Positions 7,958-15,499 of a stretch of DNA of 22,153 nt are shown piece after piece. The translations under genes and the position numbers were made by a program. How positions within the stretch are numbered: position 1 is the first letter of the stretch; the number at the start of each line of letters is the position of its first letter. The notes beneath the pieces were generated by a model. It ran no database searches. It saw only the letters and a program-made list of their open reading frames with translations, and had not been told where the DNA came from. This DNA is from CAYNLY01 sp964398225 (GTDB lineage Bacteria; Pseudomonadota; Zetaproteobacteria; Mariprofundales; Mariprofundaceae): NCBI GenBank assembly GCA_964398225.1, contig CAYNLY010000028.1, positions 1 to 22,153 on the forward strand. Reading direction: 5' to 3'.

Positions 7958-8262
7958 TGTTCGTCGTCGGCTATTTCCTGCAGGCCGTAGCCGAGGTGCT
8001 GCACATCCTGCTGGTCACGGCGATGGTCGTCGTCATCGCCCGCGCGGTGCTGTCCTGGGTCTCGCCCGATCCCTTCAACCCGATCGTGCGCATCATCAAC
8101 CAGCTTTCCGAGCCCGTGCTTTATCCGATCCGGCGCCGGCTCCCTTATCTTGGCGGCATCGATTTCTCGCCCCTGATCGTGCTGCTCGCGATCGTCTTTC
8201 TCGACGATTTTCTGGTCGCAAGCCTGCGCAGGCTTGCGATCGGTCTGATCATGGGCGGATGA
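7957..8262 (+). CDS. yggT: YggT family membrane protein (single repeat)
   Basis: YggT proteins are small inner-membrane proteins of unclear role, often next to proC; family members have been linked to osmotic tolerance and cell division. This one is 101 residues with one repeat, whereas E. coli YggT has two (about 188 aa). A first membrane helix spans about 8-34. The conserved loop ARAVLSWVSPDPFNPIVRIINQLSEPVLYPIRRRLP follows (18-20-residue stretches around SPDPFNP and EPVLYPIRR are the key signature), then a second helix at about 70-95. The start overlaps the proC stop by one base, and the stop overlaps the next gene by four, so it is coupled within the operon. Confidence 0.92.
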   Translation: MFVVGYFLQAVAEVLHILLVTAMVVVIARAVLSWVSPDPFNPIVRIINQLSEPVLYPIRRRLPYLGGIDFSPLIVLLAIVFLDDFLVASLRRLAIGLIMGG

Positions 8263-8588
8263 GCGGCGACGAAGTCCTCAGGGCGCTGCATCCGGGAAAG
8301 GGCGGGCTGTATCTGGACGTTCACGCCCAGCCGGGCGCCAGGCGGGAGCGCATCGTCGGGATGCACGGCGAGGCGGTGAAGATCGCAACGCGCGAGCCCG
8401 CTCAGGACGGAAAGGCGAATGCGGCCATCGAGCGCATGATTGCGGCGATCCTCGAGGTGCCGCCGGCGGATGTGAAGGTGGCGTCGGGCCAGCGCTCGCG
8501 GAAGAAAAGAGTGTTTGTCGCCGGCAACGCCGAGGAGCTGACGAAACGCTGGCTCGCATGGTGGAGCGGGCAGGGCCCGGCCGGCTGA
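8259..8588 (+). CDS. DUF167 (YggU) family protein
   Basis: This is a small conserved protein of unknown molecular function. The 109-residue product shows the family pattern: LYLDVHAQPGARRERIVG, then VKIATREPAQDGKANAAIERMIAAIL, and the closing VKVASGQRSRKKRVFVAG. This is the typical DUF167 alpha/beta fold of about 95 aa plus a short tail. ATG 8259 lies within the last codons of yggT (ATGA overlap), so the pair is coupled. The yggT-DUF167 neighbourhood is common in proteobacteria and adds confidence to both calls. It is the last gene of the operon and its stop codon is part of a hairpin. Confidence 0.92.
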   Translation: MSGDEVLRALHPGKGGLYLDVHAQPGARRERIVGMHGEAVKIATREPAQDGKANAAIERMIAAILEVPPADVKVASGQRSRKKRVFVAGNAEELTKRWLAWWSGQGPAG

Positions 8589-8612
8589 GGCCCCGCGTTC
8601 AGCCGAGGTTTT
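8582..8612 (+). terminator. Candidate terminator between convergent genes
   Basis: CGGCTGA (8582-8588) and TCAGCCG (8599-8605) form a perfect 7-bp inverted repeat with a 10-nt loop, followed by AGG and four T residues (8609-8612). The stem contains the stop codon of the DUF167 gene on one strand and that of the CNB gene on the other. The T run is short, so plus-strand termination is plausible but unproven. No T run follows on the minus strand. Confidence 0.45.
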
Positions 8613-9483
8613 CCCGCAGCCGCTTGACGGTCATCTGCGAGCGTTTCTCGATGTATTTCTCAAGCCGCGCATAGGTGGCCGCATCGCGTTCGCGAAGATG
8701 CTGCATCGCTTTCCGGTCCAGCACGAGCAGGTCCACATCGCTGGATGCCAGCGCGGTGTAGGCATAGGCGGTGCCGTTCTTCTGCAGGACTTCGCCGATG
8801 ATGTCGTTGTCGCGGCGGATTTCGAGCAGCACCTCGGCCCGGGCCTTGTTCAGGAAGCGGACCTCGACCTCACCGGAAAGAATCATATACATGCCAGAGG
8901 GCTTTTCGCCCTGGGTGAAAATGCGTTCGCCGCGCTCGACGAAGCGCATCGGCATGAGCTGCGCAAGCTGAGCGGCGGCTGCCTGGGGCAGCGCCTGGAA
9001 TACCGGGTGGCTTGAGAAGAACGTGCTGAGCATCCGCTGGTTCATCAGCTCGGTCAGCCGCTCCCTGAAGGCCTGGTCCACTTCCAGCACCTGATGCACG
9101 GCCGTGGCCTCGACCCGGATGATGCGGCTGGGCTCGGCCGTGAACACCGAGGCATACCGGGATTTCCGGCGCAGCACGCCGAATTCGCCGTACACATCGC
9201 CCTGGGTCAGCGTGCGCAGCACCTTGAGCTGTCCACCGGCACGCTTGGCGATCACGATCTTCCCGCTGTCAACGAAATACAGATCGTGCGGGGCGTCCCC
9301 TTCGTGCAGCAGCTCGACGTCCTTGGAGACGTACATCACATTGCAGGCATTGTTCAGGATGCGCAGGTGCACCGGCGCCATGCCTTCGAGGATCGGAAAG
9401 CGGGCAGGATCGAGCAGCGTGGCCTGCTCGGTCGGCGGGCGAACCCCGGACAGATCCAGAAACGAGTCGTCGTTCACACCCAC
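8599..9483 (-). CDS. Protein with two tandem cyclic-nucleotide-binding domains
   Basis: This is a soluble 294-residue protein made of two CNB (CRP-type beta-barrel) domains, with no DNA-binding, kinase or membrane domain visible. Domain 1 (about 27-150) has the barrel turn ELLHEGDAPHDLYFVDSGKI and a phosphate-binding cassette with GEFG (Glu100) and the key Arg109 in SRYAS. Domain 2 (about 158-278) has FTQGEKPSGMYMILSGEVEV, but its cassette reads GEVLQKNGTAYAYTA with no arginine at the expected place, so it may not bind a cyclic nucleotide. The ends are charged helices. GTG 9483 is chosen as start because AGGAG lies about 10 nt upstream. It could be a regulatory subunit for an unidentified partner. 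The cyclase at 1606-3858 is a possible signal source, by inference only. Confidence 0.9.
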   Translation of the reverse strand: MGVNDDSFLDLSGVRPPTEQATLLDPARFPILEGMAPVHLRILNNACNVMYVSKDVELLHEGDAPHDLYFVDSGKIVIAKRAGGQLKVLRTLTQGDVYGEFGVLRRKSRYASVFTAEPSRIIRVEATAVHQVLEVDQAFRERLTELMNQRMLSTFFSSHPVFQALPQAAAAQLAQLMPMRFVERGERIFTQGEKPSGMYMILSGEVEVRFLNKARAEVLLEIRRDNDIIGEVLQKNGTAYAYTALASSDVDLLVLDRKAMQHLRERDAATYARLEKYIEKRSQMTVKRLRENLG

Positions 9484-9589
9484 GCGCTCAGTTCTCCTGC
9501 GGTCGATTCCCGTTGCTCATGTTCCAACTATTGCAGCCAAGCGCGTGATACGCAAGGGATTTCGCGGCGGGGACAGGATGTTTCCGGCT

Positions 9590-10720
9590 TCAGGGGATCA
9601 CAAGCCTGCGCGGATGGCGGGTGAGGTTCTCGCAGCTGTCCTCGCGCACCACAACGAGATCCTCGAGCCGCACCCCGCCGATGCCGGGGTAGTACAGGCC
9701 CGGTTCGATCGTCACGACGTCGCCCGGCTGGAGCACGTCGCCCTTGAGCGAGATGCGCGGGGCCTCGTGGATCTCCAGCCCCACGCCGTGTCCGGTGCCG
9801 TGAAAGAAGCCTTCCTGACGTCCGCGGCGTTCGCGGGTGGGGAAGCCGGAGGCCGTGAAATGATCGAGAATCGCCCGGTGAATCTCGGTCCCGTCCGCGC
9901 CTGCCCGAACCATCGCAAGGCCCAGGTCCTGAGCTTCGCGGACCGTCCGGTACATGCGTCTGAGCTCCGGGCGCGCCTTGCCCTTCGCGTAGGTTCGGGT
10001 CATGTCGCCCCAGTAGCCCGAGTCGGTCAGGCGGGGAAAGATGTCGACGATGATCGGCTGACCTGCGCGCAGGAAACCCCGGCCGGTCTGGTGGGGGTCG
10101 GCCGACTCGCGCCCGCAGGCCACGATCGTATGCATCGGGATGGCGCCCTGGCCGATCAGAAAGGTCTCGATTTCGCGCCGCGCATCGGCCGAGCGCACCT
10201 TCGTGCCGCGCTCGGGGTGCCTGAGAATGCCGTCCGGACCGATGCTGCAGCGGGCCAGAAAATGTTCGAAGGTCCGCATGGCCCGCCGGCACAGGCGTTC
10301 CGCGCGGCGAATCTGGTCGATTTCGTCTTCGCGCTTGCGGCGGCGCTCGGGGAAGAACGCGCCGACGGACGGCAGCGCCTCGATGCCCGTCCGGGCAAGG
10401 GCATGCGCGAACCCAAGCGGAAAGTCCTCCGGCACCTCCACCCGCCGGATTCCGCGCTCGAGCAGAAAAGCCGCCGCGGTTGAGGCCAGCCCCGCGGGCA
10501 GCCCGAGTCCGGCCGCCTTTTCCTGCCAGGGGCGATCGAGGTGCACTTCGTCGAACCGGGCATGGCGGCGCGCCCGGTCCACCTCGAGCGGCGAAAGCAG
10601 CCCATGCCATTTGCCGTCGAGTCCGACGGCGATGAACGGATCGGGCACGAACAGGCCCGAGATGTAGAGCATGTCCGCGCAATGCTCCGAATCGGCGATG
10701 ATCAGACGCGCTCCGGTCAT
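9590..10720 (-). CDS. M24 family metallopeptidase (Xaa-Pro aminopeptidase type)
   Basis: M24B enzymes remove an N-terminal residue before proline using two metal ions in a pita-bread fold. The 376-residue product has an N-terminal creatinase-like domain (about 1-125) and a catalytic domain (about 130-376). All five metal ligands can be seen: Asp226 (IIVDIFP), Asp239 (GDMTRTY), His311 (FHGTGHGVGLEIHE), Glu339 (TIEPGLY) and Glu353 (VRLEDLV). His210 in the DPHQTGRG segment is a likely substrate-binding residue. The enzyme is therefore expected to be active; cleavage specificity cannot be read from the sequence. ATG 10720 has no clear ribosome site. A strong GC hairpin lies 13 nt upstream, so translation may be weak or coupled to yihY. 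Confidence 0.92.
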   Translation of the reverse strand: MTGARLIIADSEHCADMLYISGLFVPDPFIAVGLDGKWHGLLSPLEVDRARRHARFDEVHLDRPWQEKAAGLGLPAGLASTAAAFLLERGIRRVEVPEDFPLGFAHALARTGIEALPSVGAFFPERRRKREDEIDQIRRAERLCRRAMRTFEHFLARCSIGPDGILRHPERGTKVRSADARREIETFLIGQGAIPMHTIVACGRESADPHQTGRGFLRAGQPIIVDIFPRLTDSGYWGDMTRTYAKGKARPELRRMYRTVREAQDLGLAMVRAGADGTEIHRAILDHFTASGFPTRERRGRQEGFFHGTGHGVGLEIHEAPRISLKGDVLQPGDVVTIEPGLYYPGIGGVRLEDLVVVREDSCENLTRHPRRLVIP

Positions 10721-10732
10721 GCGGCGATGGTA

Positions 10733-10753
10733 GCGGGCCCGGGGCCGGGCCGC
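10733..10753 (-). other. GC-rich hairpin between yihY and the M24 peptidase gene
   Basis: On the minus strand, GCGGCCCG...CGGGCCCGC can fold into a stable stem of about 8 bp with one bulge and a short loop. It sits directly after the yihY stop codon and 13 nt before the peptidase start. No T run follows on either strand, so it is not a classical terminator. It could slow polymerase, stabilise an mRNA end or mask the start region. Confidence 0.35.
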
Positions 10754-10754
10754 A

Positions 10755-12182
10755 TTACTGCGTTTCCGGCTCGATGGGAGGCGCGGCGGGAGCGGCGCTT
10801 TCGTCTCCGTTGGATCGGGCGGCGAGTTCCTCCAGCGTGACCGCGCCGAGCGTCTCCTGCTCGCTGCGCTCGATCCGGTAATAAAGACCCATCAGTGTCC
10901 GGCCGAGGGGGTGGTTGCGCCATGGGCCGGGGACCAGCATCCGGCCCGGATTGAGCCGCTCCTGGATCCGGGCGAGCGAAAGCCGGTCCGGGGCAGTGGC
11001 GAGAACCCAGGCCTGTTCACCCCGATCGTCGGTGCGGCGGAGCAGTCCCTCACGGGTGAGTTCGTCCATCCATTCCTGCAGGATGTTGTCCGGTACCTCC
11101 AGTTCCTCGCACAGCTGCGGCAGACGGAGAACGTCCCCGCGCGTGAGCGCCTGCGCCGCCTTTACGAGGATGAGGTGCGCAAAGAACTGCCGGATGCCGG
11201 GATGCAGGAAGAAGCTGTGCCGCCGGTACGACTGCTCGGGATGATGCAGGCAGAAGGTGATCTCGGCCCCTGCAAGCACGATCACCCAGACCAGATAGAG
11301 CCAGATCAGGAAGATCGGCAGGGTGGACAGCGCGCCGTACAGGCGCTGGTAGTTGGCTACTTCGGTGACGTAATAGGCAAATCCCAGCTTGCTCAGTTCG
11401 AACAGCGCGCCGGCGATAAGTCCGCCGATGAGCGCATGCCGGAATGGAACGGAGGTGTTTGGAAGCACCACGTACATCGTTGCCAGTGCAAGTGACGACA
11501 TCACCCACGGCAGCACGAACGGAATCCGGCCGATGGCGCCGGCGCCCTCGGCCACGTCGCGGATCACCGGCAGGGCGGCGAAATACGAAGTGATCGTCAG
11601 GGAGGCGCCGATCAGAAGCGGAGCCAGCGTAAGCGTGGCCCAGAAGGTGACGAACTTGGACAGCCAGGGCCGGGCCCGGGTGATTCTCCAGATGTCGTTG
11701 AAGGCTTCCTCGATGGTGTTGAGCAGCGCGGTTGCGGTCACCAGCAGGCCCAGCACGCCGAAGACGGAAAGCGCCGTCGTCTTTTCCGTGACGGTGCCGA
11801 GGTAGGCGAGGATCGCCTCACGGCTCGTGGGGACGAGGTAGGAAAGCAGAGCATCCCGCACGCGTTCGGCCCAGCCCGCGAAGGCCTCGAATCCGGAAAA
11901 GACCGAAAAGCCCAGCACGGACAGCGGCACGAAGGCCAGCAGTGAAGCGTAGGCCAGCGCGCTTGCGCGCTGAATGCAGCGGTCGGCGACGAAACGCTGG
12001 ATCACCCGGTGAATGAAGCGGAAGAGCCGGGTGGCATGCCGGTGCAGGGCGGGAAGGCTTGCGATGTCGGCGACGTCCATTTCGAGCATCCGGCGAATAC
12101 GGCCGGAAATACCGTCCGCCGGCAGCTCTCGTGTCCCGTCGGGGCCCGTTTCTTCCATCTCGGGCCTGGCGCGTTCGTCCAT
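10755..12182 (-). CDS. YihY/UPF0761 (BrkB-type) inner-membrane protein with C-terminal winged-helix-like region
   Basis: This belongs to the YihY/BrkB family of polytopic inner-membrane proteins; earlier labelling as RNase BN is known to be wrong. The 475-residue product has a cytoplasmic N-terminus, then about six membrane helices between residues 75 and 330. Family motifs include RASALAYASLLAFVPLSVLG, the segment ALLNTIEEAFNDIWRI, and LPIFLIWLYLVWVIVLAGAEI. After residue 340 comes a cytoplasmic part resembling a winged helix (LPQLCEELEVPDNILQEWMDELTREGLLRR) and an acidic, Ala/Pro-rich tail. The longer, C-terminally extended form is common in proteobacteria. ATG 12182 is preceded by GAGGTAGG, a good ribosome site. 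The function is unknown; a link to the peptidase downstream cannot be judged. Confidence 0.92.
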   Translation of the reverse strand: MDERARPEMEETGPDGTRELPADGISGRIRRMLEMDVADIASLPALHRHATRLFRFIHRVIQRFVADRCIQRASALAYASLLAFVPLSVLGFSVFSGFEAFAGWAERVRDALLSYLVPTSREAILAYLGTVTEKTTALSVFGVLGLLVTATALLNTIEEAFNDIWRITRARPWLSKFVTFWATLTLAPLLIGASLTITSYFAALPVIRDVAEGAGAIGRIPFVLPWVMSSLALATMYVVLPNTSVPFRHALIGGLIAGALFELSKLGFAYYVTEVANYQRLYGALSTLPIFLIWLYLVWVIVLAGAEITFCLHHPEQSYRRHSFFLHPGIRQFFAHLILVKAAQALTRGDVLRLPQLCEELEVPDNILQEWMDELTREGLLRRTDDRGEQAWVLATAPDRLSLARIQERLNPGRMLVPGPWRNHPLGRTLMGLYYRIERSEQETLGAVTLEELAARSNGDESAAPAAPPIEPETQ

Positions 12183-12263
12183 GCCTACCTCGCATCCGCA
12201 GATGTCCGCCTGTGGACAACTTAGATGCCCGGAAGGCTTCCGGCAAGTTCGATGGGAAAGAAA

Positions 12264-12692
12264 TCAGGCCGCCTGACGCTGCGGCTGGCGCATCCAGGGA
12301 TAGCGCAGCGGGAGCATTTCGTCGGCGCGGATCAGCTGAAGACCGCGGCGGGTTTCGGGCGAGACAACGATCGGGGCCTTCAGGTTGGCCGTGACCCATT
12401 CGGTGCTCGCAAACGGATTGAGCACGACCAGCCAGACCAGTTCGTCGTCCGCACCCACGCCGAGCAGTTCGCGTTCCTCGGGGCCCAGTTCCGGTTCGGG
12501 GCCGAGCCGCTTCGGATCCCAGGCCGCGAGCAGCAGCGCGACCTCGGGACGGTCCACGCTCTGCAGGCAGACGATGTCCCCCCGGCCCTCGTAGATGAAT
12601 CCGAACGCATGGGCATCCGGAAAGCCCGCAAGCCCCCGGGGGAAGATGAACGGGGATTCGTTCTCACGCGTCGGGTTCGGCATGCTCGGCAT
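12264..12692 (-). CDS. fliW: Flagellar assembly factor FliW
   Basis: FliW binds CsrA and, in the well-studied Bacillus and Campylobacter systems, also flagellin, so that flagellin translation follows its export. The 142-residue product shows the family pattern: FIFPRGLAGFPDAHAFGF near the N-terminus, CLQSVDRPEVALLLAAWDP, VWLVVLNPFASTEWVTANLKAPIVVSPETRRGLQLI, and YPWM at the end. The TANLKAPIV block is diagnostic. ATG 12692 has a consensus AAAGGAG at the right distance; a second ATG three codons later is the alternative. The first 29 bases overlap the end of csrA, so the partner proteins are encoded by overlapping genes. FliW is rare in enteric-type gammaproteobacteria, which rely on other CsrA antagonists. 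Confidence 0.93.
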   Translation of the reverse strand: MPSMPNPTRENESPFIFPRGLAGFPDAHAFGFIYEGRGDIVCLQSVDRPEVALLLAAWDPKRLGPEPELGPEERELLGVGADDELVWLVVLNPFASTEWVTANLKAPIVVSPETRRGLQLIRADEMLPLRYPWMRQPQRQAA

Positions 12693-12909
12693 GTTGGGCT
12701 CCTTTCAGCCATTCCAGCGCCGGACCGTCGGCGCTGGCGCGGTTTTCGGCCTGAATCAGCCGGTAGATTTCCATTCGATGCACCGGAACCTCCGGCGGCG
12801 CCTCGATCGCCAGCCGCACGATGCGGCCGTCCTGCACGTCGGTGACGACGATCCGGATCCGGTCGTCGATCGTGATCGCTTCGCCGATCTTCCGTCGGAG
12901 CACCAGCAT
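12664..12909 (-). CDS. csrA: Carbon storage regulator CsrA
   Basis: CsrA is a dimeric RNA-binding protein that recognises GGA motifs, often at ribosome sites, and blocks translation. In many flagellated bacteria it controls flagellin. The 81-residue product opens MLVLRRKIGEAITI, continues with IRIVVTDVQDGRIVRLAIEAP, and has VPVHRMEIY with Arg44, the residue essential for RNA binding in E. coli CsrA. It is longer than the 61-residue E. coli protein: a tail of about 25 residues follows the third helix, ending in an acidic/His-rich stretch. FliW binds the C-terminal region of CsrA in Bacillus, so the tail fits a FliW-regulated CsrA. ATG 12909 overlaps the flgL stop (TGATG) and has no own ribosome site. 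Confidence 0.96.
   Translation of the reverse strand: MLVLRRKIGEAITIDDRIRIVVTDVQDGRIVRLAIEAPPEVPVHRMEIYRLIQAENRASADGPALEWLKGAQHAEHAEPDA
12699..12705 (-). promoter_or_regulatory. Ribosome binding site of fliW inside csrA
   Basis: AAAGGAG (minus strand) lies 6 nt before the fliW ATG at 12692 and inside the csrA reading frame. It fixes the fliW start. It also contains a GGA, the core of a CsrA site, so feedback is conceivable, though any good ribosome site contains GGA. Confidence 0.6.
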
Positions 12910-13790
12910 CAGCGCAGGAAGTTCACCAGACTCAGCGACTGAAGCTTCGCCACCTGGGCGTAGGCCGCCTGCAGGGCGATGTTGGACTGCTGCAGCCGGG
13001 TGACGACGGCCGGGATGTCCGCGCCCTCGAAGCTGTTCCGATGTACTTCCAGCGCGGCTTTCATGTCGTTGAAGCTGGCGCCAAGCAGCGAGACCTGCTC
13101 GAGCCTGCCGCCCACTTCGGCGGTGAGGTTCACGAGCTGGTCTCCGGCGTCGACAAGCCGGGTCCGGGCCGCATCGATGCCGGCCGTATTGTTTGCGGAC
13201 AGGGCCTGGGCGTAGGCCTGGACCGCTTGGAACATCGCCGCGAATGCCGGGGCATCGCCGCGCACGCCGCTGCTTATGCGGATGCCGTCTGCGACGGCGA
13301 CGATGCGATCCTGCGCGTTGCCGTTGTAGACGATGTTGCCGGCCGCATCGCGCACGAAGGCGGGCCGGTCCACGGCCGTGCCCGCAAACAGCGACTGGCC
13401 CTGCCACTGCTGGTTGGCAAGCGCGAACAGCTGCTCGCCCAGCTGGTTTACCTCGGCCGCGGCCGCCTGGCGCTCGGCGGCCGTGTGCTGGCCCGAGGCC
13501 TGTTGCGTCGCCAGTGCCTGCAGCCGGGTCATGATGCGGTTCATGTCGGCAAGCGTCGTTTCGCCCGCGCGCAGGCGGCCTTCGAGCGTGCCGAGCGCAT
13601 CCAGAGCGGCGTTCAGCGAATCCCCGGCCTTGCGCAGGTCCAGACTCGTCCGGTAGGCAACGGGCGCGTCGGCCGGCCGATCGAAACGCCGTCCCGAGGC
13701 GACCTGGGCCTGGCCCTGCGCCTGGACTTCGAGCTGCTGGCGGATGCCGGCAAGCAGTCGGTTGTAGATCGTCGAAACCGTAACCCTCAT
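12909..13790 (-). CDS. flgL: Flagellar hook-filament junction protein FlgL (HAP3)
   Basis: FlgL is the second junction protein, between FlgK and the flagellin filament, and is exported through the flagellar type III apparatus. The 293-residue product has the flagellin-like N-terminal helix MRVTVSTIYNRLLAGIRQQL and the segment ASGRRFDRPADAPVA, which corresponds to the conserved SGK-PSDDP region of flagellins. A middle domain contains GQSLFAGTAVDRPAF and VYNGNAQDRIVAV. The C-terminal helix QQSNIALQAAYAQVAKLQSLSLVNFL matches the coiled-coil end of FlgL. ATG 13790 overlaps the flgK stop as ATGA. Length fits the family (about 300). Its stop overlaps csrA by one base, so the three genes are read as one coupled unit. 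Confidence 0.94.
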   Translation of the reverse strand: MRVTVSTIYNRLLAGIRQQLEVQAQGQAQVASGRRFDRPADAPVAYRTSLDLRKAGDSLNAALDALGTLEGRLRAGETTLADMNRIMTRLQALATQQASGQHTAAERQAAAAEVNQLGEQLFALANQQWQGQSLFAGTAVDRPAFVRDAAGNIVYNGNAQDRIVAVADGIRISSGVRGDAPAFAAMFQAVQAYAQALSANNTAGIDAARTRLVDAGDQLVNLTAEVGGRLEQVSLLGASFNDMKAALEVHRNSFEGADIPAVVTRLQQSNIALQAAYAQVAKLQSLSLVNFLR

Positions 13791-15499
13791 CGCAGCATCC
13801 CCATCAGCGAATCCAGCATCTGGTTGCTGGTCGCGATCACCTTGGCGGCGGCCTGGTAGGCGCGCTGGAACTGGATCATCGCGATCATTTCCTCGTCCAC
13901 GTTGACCCCGGAAATCGCGTCCCTCCGCGCCTGAAGGGCTTCGGCTTCGGCCTTGAGGTAGCGGGTCTGCTGGCGGGCTGCGGCCAGATCGGTGCCGAAG
14001 CCGGTGCTGAGCCCCGTGGCGCGCGCATGCAGGCTTGCCGCCGTCGTCCCGTCGGCCGAGAGGGCGGTGTTTCCCACATCCAGAACGGCCAGCGCGATGC
14101 TGTTGTCGCCGGCGGCCACGCGTGAGGTGGCCGGGTCGAGCGCGCCGGTATGAATCGCCGAGGCATCGGCCGCGATCGGGTCGGCGAGCGACAGGGTTGC
14201 GGCGTCGTGGCCCTTGAAGAAGCCGTTGATGCCGAAGGCGGCGAGCACGTTGCTCGTATCGCCGCTGAAGGCGAAGCTGCCGCCTGCCGCGGCCGAAAGA
14301 TTCAGTCGCCCGGCCGCGTCCACGCTGGCGGTGATGCCCGGCACCGCGTTCAGGGCATTGGCCAGATCCGTCATCGTTGTGACGCCGGCCGTGACCGCGA
14401 TCGTCGTGCCGCCGGGGGGATTCGGATTGCCGGCGGCGTCGAAGACATGCACGGTGAACGAGCCGCTCTGAACATTCGCCGCCAGCGGGTTGGGCTGCGC
14501 GGGATCGCTGAGCGGCAACAGGGGGTTGGAGGATTCGCCCGAAACAAGCGAGGTGTGGCCGGAACTCGTGGCACCCTGGGCGTAGGCCTGGTTCACCCCA
14601 AAGGCCAGGTTGGCCGCAAGGCTGTCGAGCGCGGCGAGATAGCGGCCGAGGTAGTTCGCATCCGCATCGATCAGCGCGCCCAGCCGGCCGTCTCCGGCGG
14701 CAAGCGCGATTCCGGTGCCGGTTTCGGCCACCGCGATGCCGCCGGCCGTGCGGGCGAGGTGCCGCGCCTGGTCGGCCTGGACCAGAAGGTCGCCCTGCGT
14801 GGTCTGGATGAGCAGCGATCCGTCGCTGGTGGCCACTCGCTGCACGGGGATCAGCGCCGCCAGCTGCCGGATCGCGGCATCCCGCTGATCGCGCAGGTCG
14901 TTGGCCGGGCCCGCGGTGGCCGAACCCGTGTTCTCGAGGCGCTGGATTTCGGCGTTCAGCGCCGCGATCCGGTCGAGCAGCCGGTTCGCCTCCGCAACCC
15001 CGGCATCGAGATCGGCCGCAATCCCCTGGCGGGCGCGGGTCAGTTCGCCGCGCATCGAGCCGATCCGGTCCACGAGGGCCTGCGCCTGGCTGCGCAGATG
15101 GACCTTGGCGGCCTGATCCTGTGGGTTGTTGGCAAGCTGCTGCCAGGCCTGAAAGAACGCGGACACGCTCCGGCTCAGGTCGTTTGCGCTCAGGCTGCCG
15201 AAGACGGGTTCGATCGCAGCCAGCGCCCCCTCGACGCCCTGCCAGTATCCGGAGGCCGTGGCGTTGCCCGTCTGTGCGGAGACCAGCAGCGGATCGACGA
15301 CACGGCGGATGGCGGCCACGTCCACGCCTCGGCCGAAGGCAAGCGGTCCGAGCTTCTGGGGCTCGAGGTTTGCGAGCGACACCTGCTGGCGCGAGTAGTC
15401 CGGGGTGTTCGCGTTGGCGATGTTGTTCGAGACGACATCCATCGCCTTTTGCTGGGCCTTCAGGCTGCTTGCGCCGATGCTGAGCGAAGGAAAGATCAC
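13787..15499 (-). CDS. flgK: Flagellar hook-associated protein FlgK (HAP1)
   Basis: FlgK is the first junction protein on top of the hook. The 570-residue product has the N-terminal rod/hook-family motif SLKAQQKAMDVVSNNIANANTPDYSRQQV, an Ala-rich helical region (about 80-200), a variable middle domain, and the C-terminal GVNVDEEMIAMIQFQRAYQAAAKVIATSNQMLDSL, typical of FlgK. Middle-domain sequence such as VTAGVTTMTDLANALNAVPGI resembles that of other long FlgK proteins. The GTG start at 15499 overlaps the flgN stop (GTGA); a G-rich GGGGGG lies about 6-12 nt upstream. All conserved ends needed for export and polymerisation are intact. Confidence 0.95.
   Translation of the reverse strand: MIFPSLSIGASSLKAQQKAMDVVSNNIANANTPDYSRQQVSLANLEPQKLGPLAFGRGVDVAAIRRVVDPLLVSAQTGNATASGYWQGVEGALAAIEPVFGSLSANDLSRSVSAFFQAWQQLANNPQDQAAKVHLRSQAQALVDRIGSMRGELTRARQGIAADLDAGVAEANRLLDRIAALNAEIQRLENTGSATAGPANDLRDQRDAAIRQLAALIPVQRVATSDGSLLIQTTQGDLLVQADQARHLARTAGGIAVAETGTGIALAAGDGRLGALIDADANYLGRYLAALDSLAANLAFGVNQAYAQGATSSGHTSLVSGESSNPLLPLSDPAQPNPLAANVQSGSFTVHVFDAAGNPNPPGGTTIAVTAGVTTMTDLANALNAVPGITASVDAAGRLNLSAAAGGSFAFSGDTSNVLAAFGINGFFKGHDAATLSLADPIAADASAIHTGALDPATSRVAAGDNSIALAVLDVGNTALSADGTTAASLHARATGLSTGFGTDLAAARQQTRYLKAEAEALQARRDAISGVNVDEEMIAMIQFQRAYQAAAKVIATSNQMLDSLMGMLR

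Noticed and set aside
12229..12243. Palindrome CCGGAAGGCTTCCGG between fliW and yihY.
   Set aside because: Six-bp stem with a 3-nt loop and no T run on either strand; not convincing as terminator or operator.
12660..12710. GGA motifs at the fliW, flgG and flgF ribosome sites as CsrA targets.
   Set aside because: GGA is part of any good Shine-Dalgarno sequence; no paired hairpin-loop GGA sites were seen.
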